Of a stretch of 64,000 nucleotides of DNA, positions 11,573-21,045 are shown piece after piece. Position 1 is the first letter of the stretch. Every line of letters starts with the position of its first letter. This DNA comes from Ashinkailepas kermadecensis (lineage: Eukaryota > Arthropoda > Thecostraca > Neolepadidae). The notes under the pieces are model-generated. The model did no database searches and had not been told where the DNA came from. It saw only the letters and a program-made list of their open reading frames with translations. The stretch spans positions 82,501 to 146,500 of the forward strand of contig JAOTOM010003702.1 in assembly GCA_034440615.1 (NCBI GenBank), in the 5' to 3' direction. The position numbers and the translations under genes are program-made.

Positions 11573-11950
11573 TCACTTGTGGATGGGTGGCACTTGCCTG
11601 GAGGCTTCTCCACGGGTGGCACCTATTATCCCGGGCACTTTTTCTACTCTGAGGAGCGCCATCGGTTGGCAAACTCGTTGAGCGGTTAGGACGGCGAAGG
11701 GGGGGGGGGGCTGCACTCGAGCGTCCAGGAGGGCCACCTTTTTAGGTCGAAGGGGCGTCGCATCTCCATCTGGGGGCATGTCCCCAGTTGTCCCCTGGAT
11801 CGCCAGTGGTGGGAGTGCATTAAACATCCCCACTTGAGGGCCTCTGAGCCAGATGCGCATTAGAGGGGGCAGATCCTTCCCTAACATCTCGAACACTACT
11901 TGGCGGATTTGGTCGCGGAAAATTGTATTATATTTGTCGTCGCGTGAACT
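11573..11950 (-). CDS. unrecognised exon-like ORF
   Basis: A frame open from an upstream stop near 11968 down to a stop at 11573. A plausible acceptor (TGTCATTTTTGGCAG) ends at 11951, so an exon could begin at 11950 with SSRDDKYNTIFRDQIRQVVF and continue through EMLGKDLPPLMRIWLRGP. The first ATG is at 11896. The N-terminal half has protein-like composition (mixed charged and aliphatic residues, predicted helical). The last third is Pro/Gln-rich across a C-run and is less convincing. A possible donor sits after a Lys-Lys codon pair near 11738. I do not recognise the family. It may be a host exon, or part of a transposon adjacent to the Penelope-like element, which starts 100 bp away on the same strand. 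Confidence 0.35.
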   Translation of the reverse strand, partial: SSRDDKYNTIFRDQIRQVVFEMLGKDLPPLMRIWLRGPQVGMFNALPPLAIQGTTGDMPPDGDATPLRPKKVALLDARVQPPPPFAVLTAQRVCQPMALLRVEKVPGIIGATRGEASRQVPPIHK

Positions 11951-12049
11951 CTGCCAAAAATGACACTAATTAGAGGCGGAAACAGTGAACGGAGAAGGTA
12001 ATCCGAGGCCAATAGTGCATTCGCAAATAGCTCCCACTTATTGACCAAT

Positions 12050-12350
12050 TTTTAACTATGATACACGTTATGTCGGATGACCCTTGGTGAAACACTCCAT
12101 GATCTTCCGGAGCTCCTAGAGATGGTCCTAGAGATAGAGATGGTCGCAAGATGGTTTATTAAAAGTGTTGCAATTAATAAGGTTGCAAAAAAATCAAACA
12201 GGCGACACGAGCAGTGAGTAAATCGGCACTTCAACGTAGTAGGAAATGGCAAACGGACTGTAAAAAAAACATCATAATTGAAACTTGCGCGCAGTAAGAA
12301 ACACGGCAAGGTGACTGCAAAAAATATCACATTTGAAACTTCCCAAAATC
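12050..12350 (-). repeat. left pLTR-like direct repeat of the Penelope-like element
   Basis: Aligns with 14535-14795 in the same orientation. Shared landmarks include CGGAGCTCCTAG, a GATGGT..TATTAAAA stretch, AAGGTTGCAAAAA, TCGGCA..TT.AACGTAGTA and ATTGAAACTT, with scattered substitutions and small indels. Direct repeats flanking the coding part are expected when Penelope-like elements insert as partial tandems. Confidence 0.82.
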
Positions 12351-12421
12351 ACAACCTTTCTCAGATTACCGCCCGTTAATATCAGCCAGCCACTCTCCAA
12401 ATGGCCGACCATTCTAAGCCC

Positions 12422-12700
12422 CTATCCATCTCCGATCAGCTCTGGCAGCGACTTTCCAATGTGGTATGATTTCGGCAGCTTCCTTCTCTTAAGCTTGGTT
12501 TCCCGTCCCAAAATCTCCCCGTTGTTCCAGCGAATATCATACCGAGAATCAACAGCGTGTTCAGCGAGTGTGGACTTTTCTGGTTGAGCCTCGGAGAGAG
12601 CGTTCCGGTGCTCCTTGAGGCGCTTGTCCGGCGGCCGACCACTCTCGCCAATGTTCGTTGCGTTGCATATCATGTCAGGTGGTAGATATCCCCGAGCTCT
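12422..12700 (-). pseudogene. GIY-YIG endonuclease domain of the Penelope-like element
   Basis: The GIY strand is visible as GDIYHLT at about 12680-12697 in one frame. After a one-base shift the next frame gives ICNATNIGESGR, matching the YVGETGR segment with its catalytic arginine. It then reads KRLKEHRNAL, STLAEHAVDS and a C-terminal KLPKSYHI. The Glu/His block that follows the nuclease core in this family is recognisable. In an intact element this nuclease nicks the target and supplies the primer; here the frameshift separates GIY from the rest. Confidence 0.85.
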
Positions 12701-12801
12701 GCCCCCGAACTATGCCCCGATCTCTTCGATCTTTGAGACGTTGGCACAGTTTGCTTTTCAGGGATTGTTCAGACGCGTGAACGATGATAACTCCCAGGGT
12801 C

Positions 12802-13050
12802 TCAAGCGGTATTCCAGGCACTCTCCAATGTCGGGGTAATAGGGAAAGTAATCTCAGCTTGCTTCCGTTTTCTCTGGACGGTCTCTGTGTTCTCGATCAG
12901 CAGATTCAGCGCTTTTCTTTCGGTAGCCTTTAGCGGTGAATACCTTGGCGAGGGTGAACAATTTAAACTCGAAGCTATCCTCGTTGCATATTTGTCGGAT
13001 CCTTTCAATGAGACAGCGCACGACACTTTGCTTCACCTTTTAGGGGTGGT
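12802..13050 (-). pseudogene. linker between RT and endonuclease of the Penelope-like element
   Basis: The segment SVVRCLIERIRQICNEDSF (about 12970-13030) fits the conserved helix after the reverse transcriptase of Penelope-like elements (consensus like VVRTLxxRAxxIC). It is followed by a KVFTAKGYRKK segment. At least one frame change separates it from its neighbours. Confidence 0.7.
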
Positions 13051-13128
13051 TCGATTCTTGCCGTCGATAGAAGTTGATGTGGGTGGGTTTCTGTAGACGG
13101 AGGTTTAAAGTCGCCCTTCAGTTGTCTG

Positions 13129-13695
13129 CTAGTTCACATCGATGAAAGGAAGACTTCCATTTCTCTCCAACTCGATGGTGAACTTGACTGACGGTCGGAT
13201 ACTGTTGAGATGCTGGTGGAACTTGTCGATATCTTCGAGCCGGTGGCTCCGGCAGGCAAAACAATTATCAACGAAACGGAGCCCGACTTCGGTCGGCCCT
13301 TCGTTCTTTCGTCGGTTGGTACCTTCATGAATAGACTTTTCACGTCGAAACTGACGAATATTTTTTTCAGTGGAGCTCCTGGAGCGTACTTTTCGGACAA
13401 AATCCAGATTTTTTAGATGGTGATGGCTTTTTCCCAGGATCGAGTTTATGATACCTGTCAGGTGGGCAGATAGTTTCTCCACGGGGGAGCCGATGCAGCT
13501 AACGATCGGGCGAACCGACACACCTCCCTTGTGGAACTTTCGTGGGGCGTAGAGGTGAAGCAGAAGGCTGTGTGTAGGCTTCAGGTCATCAGCTTCAGTC
13601 TGAGATATTATGCCTGAATGCATCAGCTGTTTTATCACTTCCGTAACTGTACGCTTCATCTTACTGGTGGGGTCAGCGGTGAGTTTGGTATGCAT
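13129..13695 (-). pseudogene. reverse transcriptase domain of the Penelope-like element, internal deletion
   Basis: In order on the minus strand: a fingers segment APRKFHKGGVSVRPIVSCIG; then SILGKSHHHLKNLDFV; then, one frame over, IFVSFDVKSLFMKVPTDE (motif A, Asp present); then, back in the first frame, RFVDNCF where an active enzyme has YVDD (motif C); then VKFTIELERNGSLPFIDV. About 100 residues normally found between motif A and motif C are missing, and one catalytic Asp of motif C is Asn. The domain is recognisable but inactive. Confidence 0.9.
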
Positions 13696-13699
13696 AATG

Positions 13700-14320
13700 A
13701 GAAAGAACGGTGTTTACTTTCTGTTTATACGCGGTCCTGCCCATGATTATCATATCGTTTTCCTTGTCTGCCGGACAGATGGCGATGACGTGATTCTTTT
13801 CGAGCTCAGGCAAAGCTTACCTTTGAGGTGGGGAAATGTTAGGCCTTCTGGTGATGGGCTGATTTAAGTACTTGGACAGCCTCAAAACGGATCTGATCAG
13901 TTTGCTCTCTACCTGGAATCGTCTGAGCCGTATATTCGATGGCGGAGGAAATCTTTACTTTGGACAATGCTTTCGGGTAGGAATGAAGCCAAGGTCAAGC
14001 TCTAGGACGCTGCAGTTTCCGGCCGAGGGGGCGTGCTGGCTGACGTTAGCGACAGCTTTCTTGATGACGAGCTCGTGGATCTCTGCTTCAGCACCAGCGC
14101 GCTCTCGCTGAAGCGCGTCAAACTACCGTCGTTGTTCGTTCTTGGAGACTTGCTGCTCGTGGTTCTTGGCGACGGCCACTGCTGATGTCACGGTGTTGAA
14201 GTGCTCTGGCGACAGATCACGCTGGAGAGAGCTGATGAGGTTCTGCACCTGCGATTCGATGACGATACGCTCTCGCCTCCAGAATTGTAGACGTTCACGT
14301 ACAAGGTCGTGGCTAGCATT
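13700..14320 (-). pseudogene. N-terminal region of the Penelope-like element
   Basis: Upstream of the reverse transcriptase the minus strand reads, through several frame changes, a helix-rich stretch (QVQNLISSLQRDLSPEHF), VLELDLGFIPTRK near 13971-14000, and VIAICPADKENDMIIMG near 13735-13785. The last two match the FxPTP and PADKG signatures preceding the reverse transcriptase in this family. An in-frame TAG lies near 14124. Confidence 0.75.
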
Positions 14321-14534
14321 TTATCAATCCTTTGGGCTTTCTTGGAGAACACTGTCTTATTTTTAACTCACCCTTAGGTACTTAATTATTATTACGACAA
14401 ACGGCGCAGAAAAGTTGTGTGATGGATACACTTCGCTAGACTTTGAGTCTTCTCTTTTAAAAGTTGTGTAAGTTAGTAGATACGCCTCACATAGAGCATT
14501 GAGATTAAATCTTTGAAATACTTATTAAGGGGTT

Positions 14535-14795
14535 AAAAAGCATGATAAAAAGTTATCTGGAATGATCCTTTGTGAAGCACTTGATGGGTTTTCGGAGCTC
14601 CTAGTTGCTCCGTCGTGAGATGGTGTATTAAAATATATAACAATTAAAAAGGTTGCAAAAATATAACCACATGACAATCGGCATTTTAACGTAGTAACAA
14701 ACGACAAAGGGATTGTAGAAACACCACAATTGAAACTTCGATCTGGTAAAAAAGAGGCAAAGAGACTGCAAAAACATCGCAATTCAATCTTCCGT
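14535..14795 (-). repeat. right pLTR-like direct repeat of the Penelope-like element
   Basis: Direct-orientation partner of 12050-12350, diverged by substitutions and small indels. It ends close to the start of the 33-bp array at 14816. Confidence 0.82.
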
Positions 14796-14815
14796 AATAC
14801 TCCGGCGACCGTTAC

Positions 14816-14999
14816 CATACACGGGCTGCTGGAGGAGGCTGCCGTCGTCATACACAGGCTGCTGGGGGAGGCTGTCGTCGCCATACGTAGGCTGCTGGAG
14901 GAGGCTGTCGTCGTCATACACAGGCTGCTGGAGGAGGCTGTCGTCGTCATACACAGGCTGCTGGAGGAGGCTGTCGTCGCCATACGCAGGCTGCTGGTG
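14816..14999. repeat. 33-bp minisatellite, about 5.5 copies
   Basis: Unit CTGCTGGAGGAGGCTGTCGT plus CGTCATACACAGG. Its length is a multiple of three, so it reads as an 11-residue repeat (LLEEAVVVIHR) in a frame open from 14730 to 15398. The arrangement abuts a transposon end, so translation is doubtful. Confidence 0.9.
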
Positions 15000-15232
15000 G
15001 GACAGGCATCCACGTCGAGCGTTGTCAGTGTTGGCAACGCTCTTGCCTTATTGAGCCTAAATAAACTGTCTTCTCAGCTATCAATGGTGCAGGTGATTAG
15101 CCCAGAATGCACACAGTTCAAGCTCACCGAGCCATCTTCCACACTACGGCCATGTGGGCGGAGGCTTCTGAATTGGTCGAGCCAGAGTAGTGTATCACCC
15201 GAGGAACGTGTAATGATTCACGGGGCTATAGG

Positions 15233-15568
15233 ATGTCAATTCGCCATGTATCCATGTCGCATGGCACATTCACCAGAATACGCACACAGTTCTTCTTTGA
15301 TATTCGATGCTCCGCTGACCTTGAATATAGGGGACATACGAGGCCGGACCTGTGGCGCATGCGCTTCACCCATGGCTCGACGGAGCAATTTCAGCTGAAC
15401 GGGACACTTTTAGCAGAGTTTAGCACGCCATTATTCACCGCCATGCCCAGCGTGGCTGAGACCCTCTCCATCCGGCTGCCAGCTGAGCCTAGCGGGCGAA
15501 ATGAGCCGCCGGCGACGTTCAAGCCCCCGTTGACCATGGACGGTGCTTGGTCACAGGACAATCTGTGA
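15233..15568 (+). CDS. unclassified short ORF
   Basis: Open frame of 111 codons from an ATG to TGA with GC-rich third positions and mixed amino-acid composition (for example TRIRTQFFFDIRCSADLEYR). No domain, signal peptide or repeat is recognised. It could be an exon, a transposon remnant, or chance in GC-rich DNA. No convincing splice sites were identified. Confidence 0.18.
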   Translation: MSIRHVSMSHGTFTRIRTQFFFDIRCSADLEYRGHTRPDLWRMRFTHGSTEQFQLNGTLLAEFSTPLFTAMPSVAETLSIRLPAEPSGRNEPPATFKPPLTMDGAWSQDNL

Positions 15569-15734
15569 TGGCAGACTCAACTGCAAGCTGGACTTCTGAC
15601 CACACGTTTTCCCGCTTCGAAGTCACATGTTGTAGCGGGTAGGTTGCACAGTGTTCATGTGAATCCCCCTCCCGCTGAAGCATTTGTTTCCGCATGCGGT
15701 CGGTAGTTTCTCTAGAGTTAGGTGGATACATTAA

Positions 15735-15865
15735 TTAGACCAAGAATCTAATGTTTAGCCCAAGAATCTTATGTTTAGCCCAAAAATATTATGCTTAGCC
15801 CAAGAATCTTATGTTTAGGCGAATAATTTTATGTTTAGTCCAAAAATGTGATGTTTAGTCGAAGT
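15735..15865. repeat. 20-bp tandem repeat, about 6 copies
   Basis: Diverged copies of ATGTTTAGCCCAAGAATCTT in tandem, with variants TTAGGCGAATAA and TTAGTCCAAAAA. Confidence 0.9.
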
Positions 15866-17698
15866 ATTCTAGTTTTGAATGATTTATGGTGTAGAATGGA
15901 AATGGGAATTGAGGTGAATGGGATGGGATTGATGCTAGTAGGTGGCTTAGATAATGATCATAAACGTGGCATTATGCTATTTTTACATTCAGTTGTATCT
16001 GGCGGTAGATTCAAAACCGGCCATGGGGCATGTGATGCTGAAGAGATTGGCCAAGATGTCACAATGGGGTAGATAGTGGCTTTAAATCCCAAGATATAAC
16101 ATTGATTAGCGGGCTTCCGGTTCGATACGAATAAATTGAAGCGCATGTGCACTGAAACAGATCAGAAGGGACACACAATGAGGCAGCCGTGAAGGCACAA
16201 CACCTGACTGAGAAAAGCACATTCATCTCCTTGTATTAGAACTAAATTGAAGCAGGCTAAATTTAATACTGGAAACATAATGCACGAATGACAGATGGAA
16301 TCTGCAGTTTGATATCCATTACAAATATAATATCAATTATTATTTTTGATAACACTTGCTGAATAGCTACCTTGAAATAGGTGTGAAATCTACTCCAAGT
16401 CTTCTACGGCCTTGATGAATCACGAAAGGAAAAACGTCATGCCGGTGGGGAACTGGCCCAATCCAGGGGTTTGTCACTGGAAGACCACATCTGGAAGACG
16501 TGGTCGTGATGTTGGATTCAGCCGGTCCATCTCGGTTCAGCCAATGTTGGGCTCCGCCTGACATGGGTTGACTGACAACGCCACACATGTGGTGTTGGTC
16601 TGCCGCCTGCCACCTGCCAGTTTTGGCTCACAGCCTAGAGCACCATGGCAATGGCAACACGCAACATCGGTCATCAGAATACAATCAACGCGATCAAACT
16701 GAACAATTTTGGCTCCTGTTCTGGAGCTTGTCTGATAATGAGGGTACGTGCGTTTTCTGGCGACTGATTGGTTTTATTTCTTCAATCATACATTTTGTGT
16801 ACTGCGATAATTTACCCAGTCTTAAGTCTACACGTTTTCACAAATTTGAAAATGTATGTACAGTCAGCTAGCGTTGTCGTGTGCTAGTCACATACAGCCG
16901 ACATCATCATGCGGTGGCAGGCTGGCAAAATTCACACACACACACAGTCACATGGTCACTTTGACCAAATATTACCTCATCCCAGCCAAAGCGGCATCGG
17001 ATGCCAGTGTATTTCTGGGCTCACAGCTGCTTAGTATTTCAATGCCACTGAAGCAAGCCATTTCGCCACATGAAACTCGTGTATCATTCTGGATTCAAAC
17101 CATACTCCACTTGTTTCCAGCCCTGGTATAATACATCAATCAGAACACATGCACTCACAAACATGAACCACAGTGACGTCCATTCTGAAGCCAGTAAAGA
17201 TTCACGTCACACGCTATGTCACGACACAATGTCGCTACATGTCACCCGACCAGAGGTCAAAGGTCACCGCCCACCGGCGCCATCACTGTCGGGTCGCGCG
17301 AATTAACTATGAGGTGCCGATGTCATTGTCATGCCACGGCGTCCGTTCCGCACGCCCACGGAGGAGACCCTGGCGTGTTTCACGTCCGGTTTCCGATAAT
17401 TGTATCCGACCCCGTGTCCCCGTGCCCAATGTGCTCTGGCCATACGAATAGGTTCTCAACACATACAGCTGACAATTACTTCACTGCAGGCTGCTTGCTC
17501 CGGAGATGCAGAAGAGAATGACACTTATGAGTGCTGCAACCAGAGGCAACGTTGTAAAAATCGATACGTTTTATAACTATTTCGTTTCAAGGATAGCTTT
17601 CGAACTCATGTACGCTGCACTTGGTGCGGATGTGTGGAGATGCACTCGTACCAATGATGAAATACATTTCTACCAAGACGGACGCGTGCGATTGGTAG
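15866..17698. other. spacer without recognised gene
   Basis: Unique, near-balanced base composition. Small frames occur at 16367-16588 (minus), 16587-16871, 16856-17131 and 17506-17736 (plus). None shows a recognised domain. No transposon ends identified. Confidence 0.5.
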
Positions 17699-17850
17699 AT
17701 GAGCATGATGCCATGGAAGCGGTCATCTATCCGTAGATCAGCATGATGTCATGATAGCGATTATCTATTGGTAGATCAGCATAATGCCATGGTAACGGTC
17801 ATCCATTGTTAGATCAACATGATGCCATAGAAGCGGTCATCTACTTGTAG
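17699..17850. repeat. 38-bp tandem repeat, 4 copies
   Basis: Four consecutive units beginning GATCAGCATGATGCCATG and ending in TA, each differing at several positions. Confidence 0.88.
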
Positions 17851-18181
17851 CCAGCGGCACGTTGCTCTGTGAATACCCGCCTCATCGTGCAGCTAGTATA
17901 TTCCGCCGTGAGCTGGTCTATATCATCACGCTTGTTTTGCAGCTGGGCAGCGTCCAAATATTTGCCCTGGCGCGTCAGATAACACACACACAAAGCTGTC
18001 CTTGATCGCTGGCGACTGCAACTGCCACCGACGCGGGACAAATGGATCGCGATCCATCTGGGCGAGGCAGGCTCAACGCATTGTTGCAAATTGTGCCAAC
18101 CGTTCATCCAGAACGCAGTTGAAGATATCACCAAGCTGTAATCACGCCACTGACAACAACACCACACTGCCAGCACACAAT

Positions 18182-18311
18182 TGACGTCACCTCAGCCAGC
18201 ATACTACTGACATCACCTCAGTCAGCACACTACTGACGTCACCTCAGCCAGCATACTACTGACATCACCTCAGTCAGCACACTACTGACGTCACCTCAGC
18301 CAGCATACCAC
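18182..18311. repeat. 26-bp tandem repeat, 5 copies, alternating units carry a CRE palindrome
   Basis: Units 1, 3 and 5 begin TGACGTCACCTCAGCCAGC; units 2 and 4 begin TGACATCACCTCAGTCAGC. The higher-order unit is therefore a 52-bp dimer. TGACGTCA is the full 8-bp cAMP-response-element palindrome and recurs at 18182, 18234 and 18286. Confidence 0.93.
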
Positions 18312-18875
18312 TGAGAACATCACCAAGTATCCATCACACCATTTGAAGCGTCATAAAACATCCTGCATGCTGTTATTAACATCACAAACAGCACGTCCAC
18401 TGTTGACAATATTATCAACGCATCGGTCACTATACTGGGATATCGAGCTGTACGTCGGTATGATGTCATGTACAAAAAACGTACTGCCATTGTCCACAGG
18501 GGCACCAGGATCAATAGCCATGCTTAAAATGCATTCTTATTCGTCCTCCTCTCGGAATGCTGCCCTCATTCTATCCACGATACACCCTGCATCGAAACAG
18601 GACCTGGCTCGCAGCATCTGCCGTGCTCTTCGTGCTGCGTACCACACCCACTCATCTGTTCCATCTGGGCGCTTCTTCTTTTATCGCCGACCCCACCCCG
18701 TGCCGGCCAGCTTTCGTCGGTTCCGTCCTCCACTCACGCTGCATGGAAATACACAAAGAACCCGGGGAGAACAGATCGGAACTGCCGCGGCGGGCAGCTG
18801 ATTTCAAGCCTCACGGGATAAGCGCAGCATTACGGCATGTCCTCACCAGATATCGAAGCTTGACGTTACGCTAAT
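18312..18875. other. spacer without recognised gene
   Basis: Overlapping plus-strand frames at 18343-18874 lack any recognisable motif. Nothing else seen. Confidence 0.5.
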
Positions 18876-19120
18876 CACGGCTGACGCTACGTCACGTCAC
18901 GTCACATCACGACGTCACGTCTCGTCACGCCACAGTCCTACGTCACGACCCGTCACGTCACAGCCCAACATCACGTCACGTCACGTCTCGTCACGCCACA
19001 GTCCTACGTCACGACCCGTCACGTCACAGCCCAACATCACGTCACGTCACGTTACATCCCGACGTCACGTCACGTCACGTCACGTCACGTCACGTCACGT
19101 CACAGCCTGACGTCGCGACG
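18876..19120. repeat. (ACGTC)n-based pentanucleotide array with nested duplication
   Basis: The region is built from CACGT/ACGTC pentamers, pure at about 19060-19105 and interrupted elsewhere. A block of about 65 bp starting TCTCGTCACGCCACAGTCC occurs twice (near 18919 and 18987). It is dense in CpG and in CGTCA half-CRE motifs. Confidence 0.93.
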
Positions 19121-19379
19121 TCTCACGCTCACTCAGTCCATTAAATCGCTCACTCGGTTGGCAGCTATGCCTGCGTTTAAAACCTGGACCAGAAGCGGAA
19201 CCGACCGGAATCGGATCAAGTGGCTGGGGCCTGTCACGAACTTCCAGGATCGAGTCAGTAAGTTCTTCTTGTTGGCAGACGGCTTCTCCTGGAAGGCCTG
19301 GATAGGGGGAAGTCGGAGTGCTTTTGAAGAGAGAATGATTGATGATACCATGACAAGTTTCCACTGATAAAGCTAAATC

Positions 19380-19762
19380 CGTCGACCCCACGCAGGGAGC
19401 GATGGGATCACTGGCCGCCCGCCAATGAAGGGTGAGAGTCTCCCGGTGACCCCACACGGGGAGCGCTGGGAACACTGGCCGCCCGCCAATGAAGGGTGAG
19501 AGTCTCCCGGCGACCCCACACGGGGAGCGCTGGGATCACTGGCCGCCCGCCAATGAAGGGTGAGAGTCTCCCGGCGACCCCACACGGGGAGCGCTGGGAT
19601 CACTGGCCGCCCGCCAATGAAGGGTGAGAGTCTCCCGGCGACCCCACACGGGGAGCGCTGGGATCACTGGCCGCCCGCCAATGAAGGGTGAGAGTCTCCC
19701 GGCGACCCCACACGGGGAGCGCTGGGATCACTGGCCGCCCGCCCATGAAGGGTGAGAGTTTC
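19380..19762. repeat. 64-bp minisatellite, about 6 copies
   Basis: The unit includes GACCCCACACGGGGAGCGCT and CCCGCCAATGAAGGGTGAGA. The central copies are nearly identical; the first and last differ at several bases. CCCCACACGGGG is a small internal dyad. Confidence 0.95.
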
Positions 19763-20554
19763 CATGGTGGTCATTGAGAGTCACCGGAGGTAAGCATAAC
19801 TGCTTGTTCATGGTGCTGTGATGAGAAACACAAACGGCGAGCATTAAGCTGAATTACGAAGTTGACAGTACATTAAAGTGATGGCCAGATTCAACTGAGA
19901 CAAACGATGACGCTCTTGCATGATCAATCTGCCGTACGCTGCATCGCGTTGCACGGAATATTAGCGAAGACTGGACGCCACATTGTGCACGTATAAATAT
20001 ACCTCAGCTCTAGGCGCCCTGAAGTACTGGCTAATTCTGTGCGGAAGTCTGCGACACTCGATCCGTTGACGCTCAACGCTCTCATTACTTCGCAATATAT
20101 TTTACATGTTTCACAATATAGCGAAGTCAACAGGAAGTGACATTCCAGCATTCAGATCATTTGCAACGCACACATACACGCTGTAATCTCCACTGTAGAG
20201 ACTATATCGAAGGCATGAAGGTTTATCCGCAAACACGTTTGGAGACTCGCCACCGGTCGTGGAATTCCGTGCCAGGAGCTGTCCGTTTCCTCTGCCGGCA
20301 CCTCACGTTTGGCCACGGGACGTGGAAATCTTGCCACAGTGCATCCCACAGATGAGCCATGCAGTGGGTGTGCCACTGAGATTTCGATCGAGGAAGCCCT
20401 ACATGGGTACGGTCCGAAAGTGTTCGCCTCCGGCTTGTGTCGTTCTAGTAGACTAATGGCAGCCTGACGGTAGGTTGCCTGGGGGCGTTGTTAGCTCTCG
20501 CCCGTGCAGAGTTTTGATGCAAGCTCTGCCTCAGGTTTTTCCACGATCATGGAA
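19763..20554. other. spacer without recognised gene
   Basis: No gene recognised. Two hairpins lie just left of the next repeat: GCAGAG...CTCTGC (near 20507-20530) and GTTTTTCCA...TGGAAAAAC (near 20536-20559). They may belong to that element's end. Confidence 0.5.
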
Positions 20555-21045
20555 AAACGGCGCGCGTAAGCGCATCGCCACTTCGTGCAACTGATTGAAC
20601 ATCCTTTGCCGATCTAACAGTATAAATTATTTCAAGATATCAAGTGATATTTAAGTGACATCATGAGATGTATCATACAGGTGAACATGAAAGGCATTTT
20701 TGGCCAAAATCGTGAATTATCGGCAATTGACCTCCCTTATTTTCCCCAAGACATCAAAGATGAACATAGTAGAATGATGGACAACTTCGCTAACGCATTT
20801 CCACACAACATCAAAATTTCCAAGGTCACTCAAGGTCACTGACCTATCCTGACCTCAGATGGCTCCAATCGGCTTTTGAGTCGCTCTGGGGTTAATGTGG
20901 ACGCTGAACCTACATTTCTTATCCATTTTTTTTACCGTTGGATGCAGGAAAATAGTATTTTCGTGAACTGGATAAGAATTTACAAAATGACGCTTCGACC
21001 TCATCTAACCCTTGACATTTTGTTCTAAATGCAACATATTGTATA
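20555..21045 (+). repeat. dispersed repeat family B, copy 1
   Basis: Aligns over about 480 bp with 30800-31290 in the same orientation, with heavy divergence. Shared blocks include GCGCGTMAGCGC, CATCCKTTGCCGA, GTGAACATRRRAGG, ATCGYGAATTRTSGGCAATT and, at the right, a CTTCGACCYCATYT block. It encodes nothing recognisable. It contains AGGTCACTGACCT at 20833-20845, a perfect inverted repeat of AGGTCA with a one-base spacer. Probably a non-autonomous transposon; no ends defined. Confidence 0.7.
20833..20845. promoter_or_regulatory. IR1 nuclear-receptor palindrome, ecdysone-response-element-like
   Basis: AGGTCACTGACCT: two perfect half-sites inverted around one base, the arrangement bound by EcR/USP in arthropods. 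A further AGGTCA lies 10 bp upstream (20823) and TGACCT 8 bp downstream. Occupancy is not shown; the site lies in a dispersed repeat. Confidence 0.5.

Larger units (their letters stand above)
12050..14795 (-). mobile_element. Penelope-like element with direct pLTR-like repeats, decayed
   Basis: On the minus strand the order is pLTR-like repeat, N-terminal region, reverse transcriptase, linker, GIY-YIG endonuclease, pLTR-like repeat. This is the architecture of endonuclease-bearing Penelope-like elements, which prime reverse transcription at nicks made by their own GIY-YIG nuclease. The copy is 2.7 kb with several frameshifts, at least one in-frame stop, and an internal deletion of the central palm. 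It cannot encode an active enzyme. No target-site duplication was recognised. Confidence 0.9.

Noticed and set aside
12050..14795. Hammerhead ribozyme in the pLTR-like repeats
   Set aside because: Only a GGAGCTCCG(A)AAA-like segment was seen; the CTGATGA half of the core is absent from both repeats.
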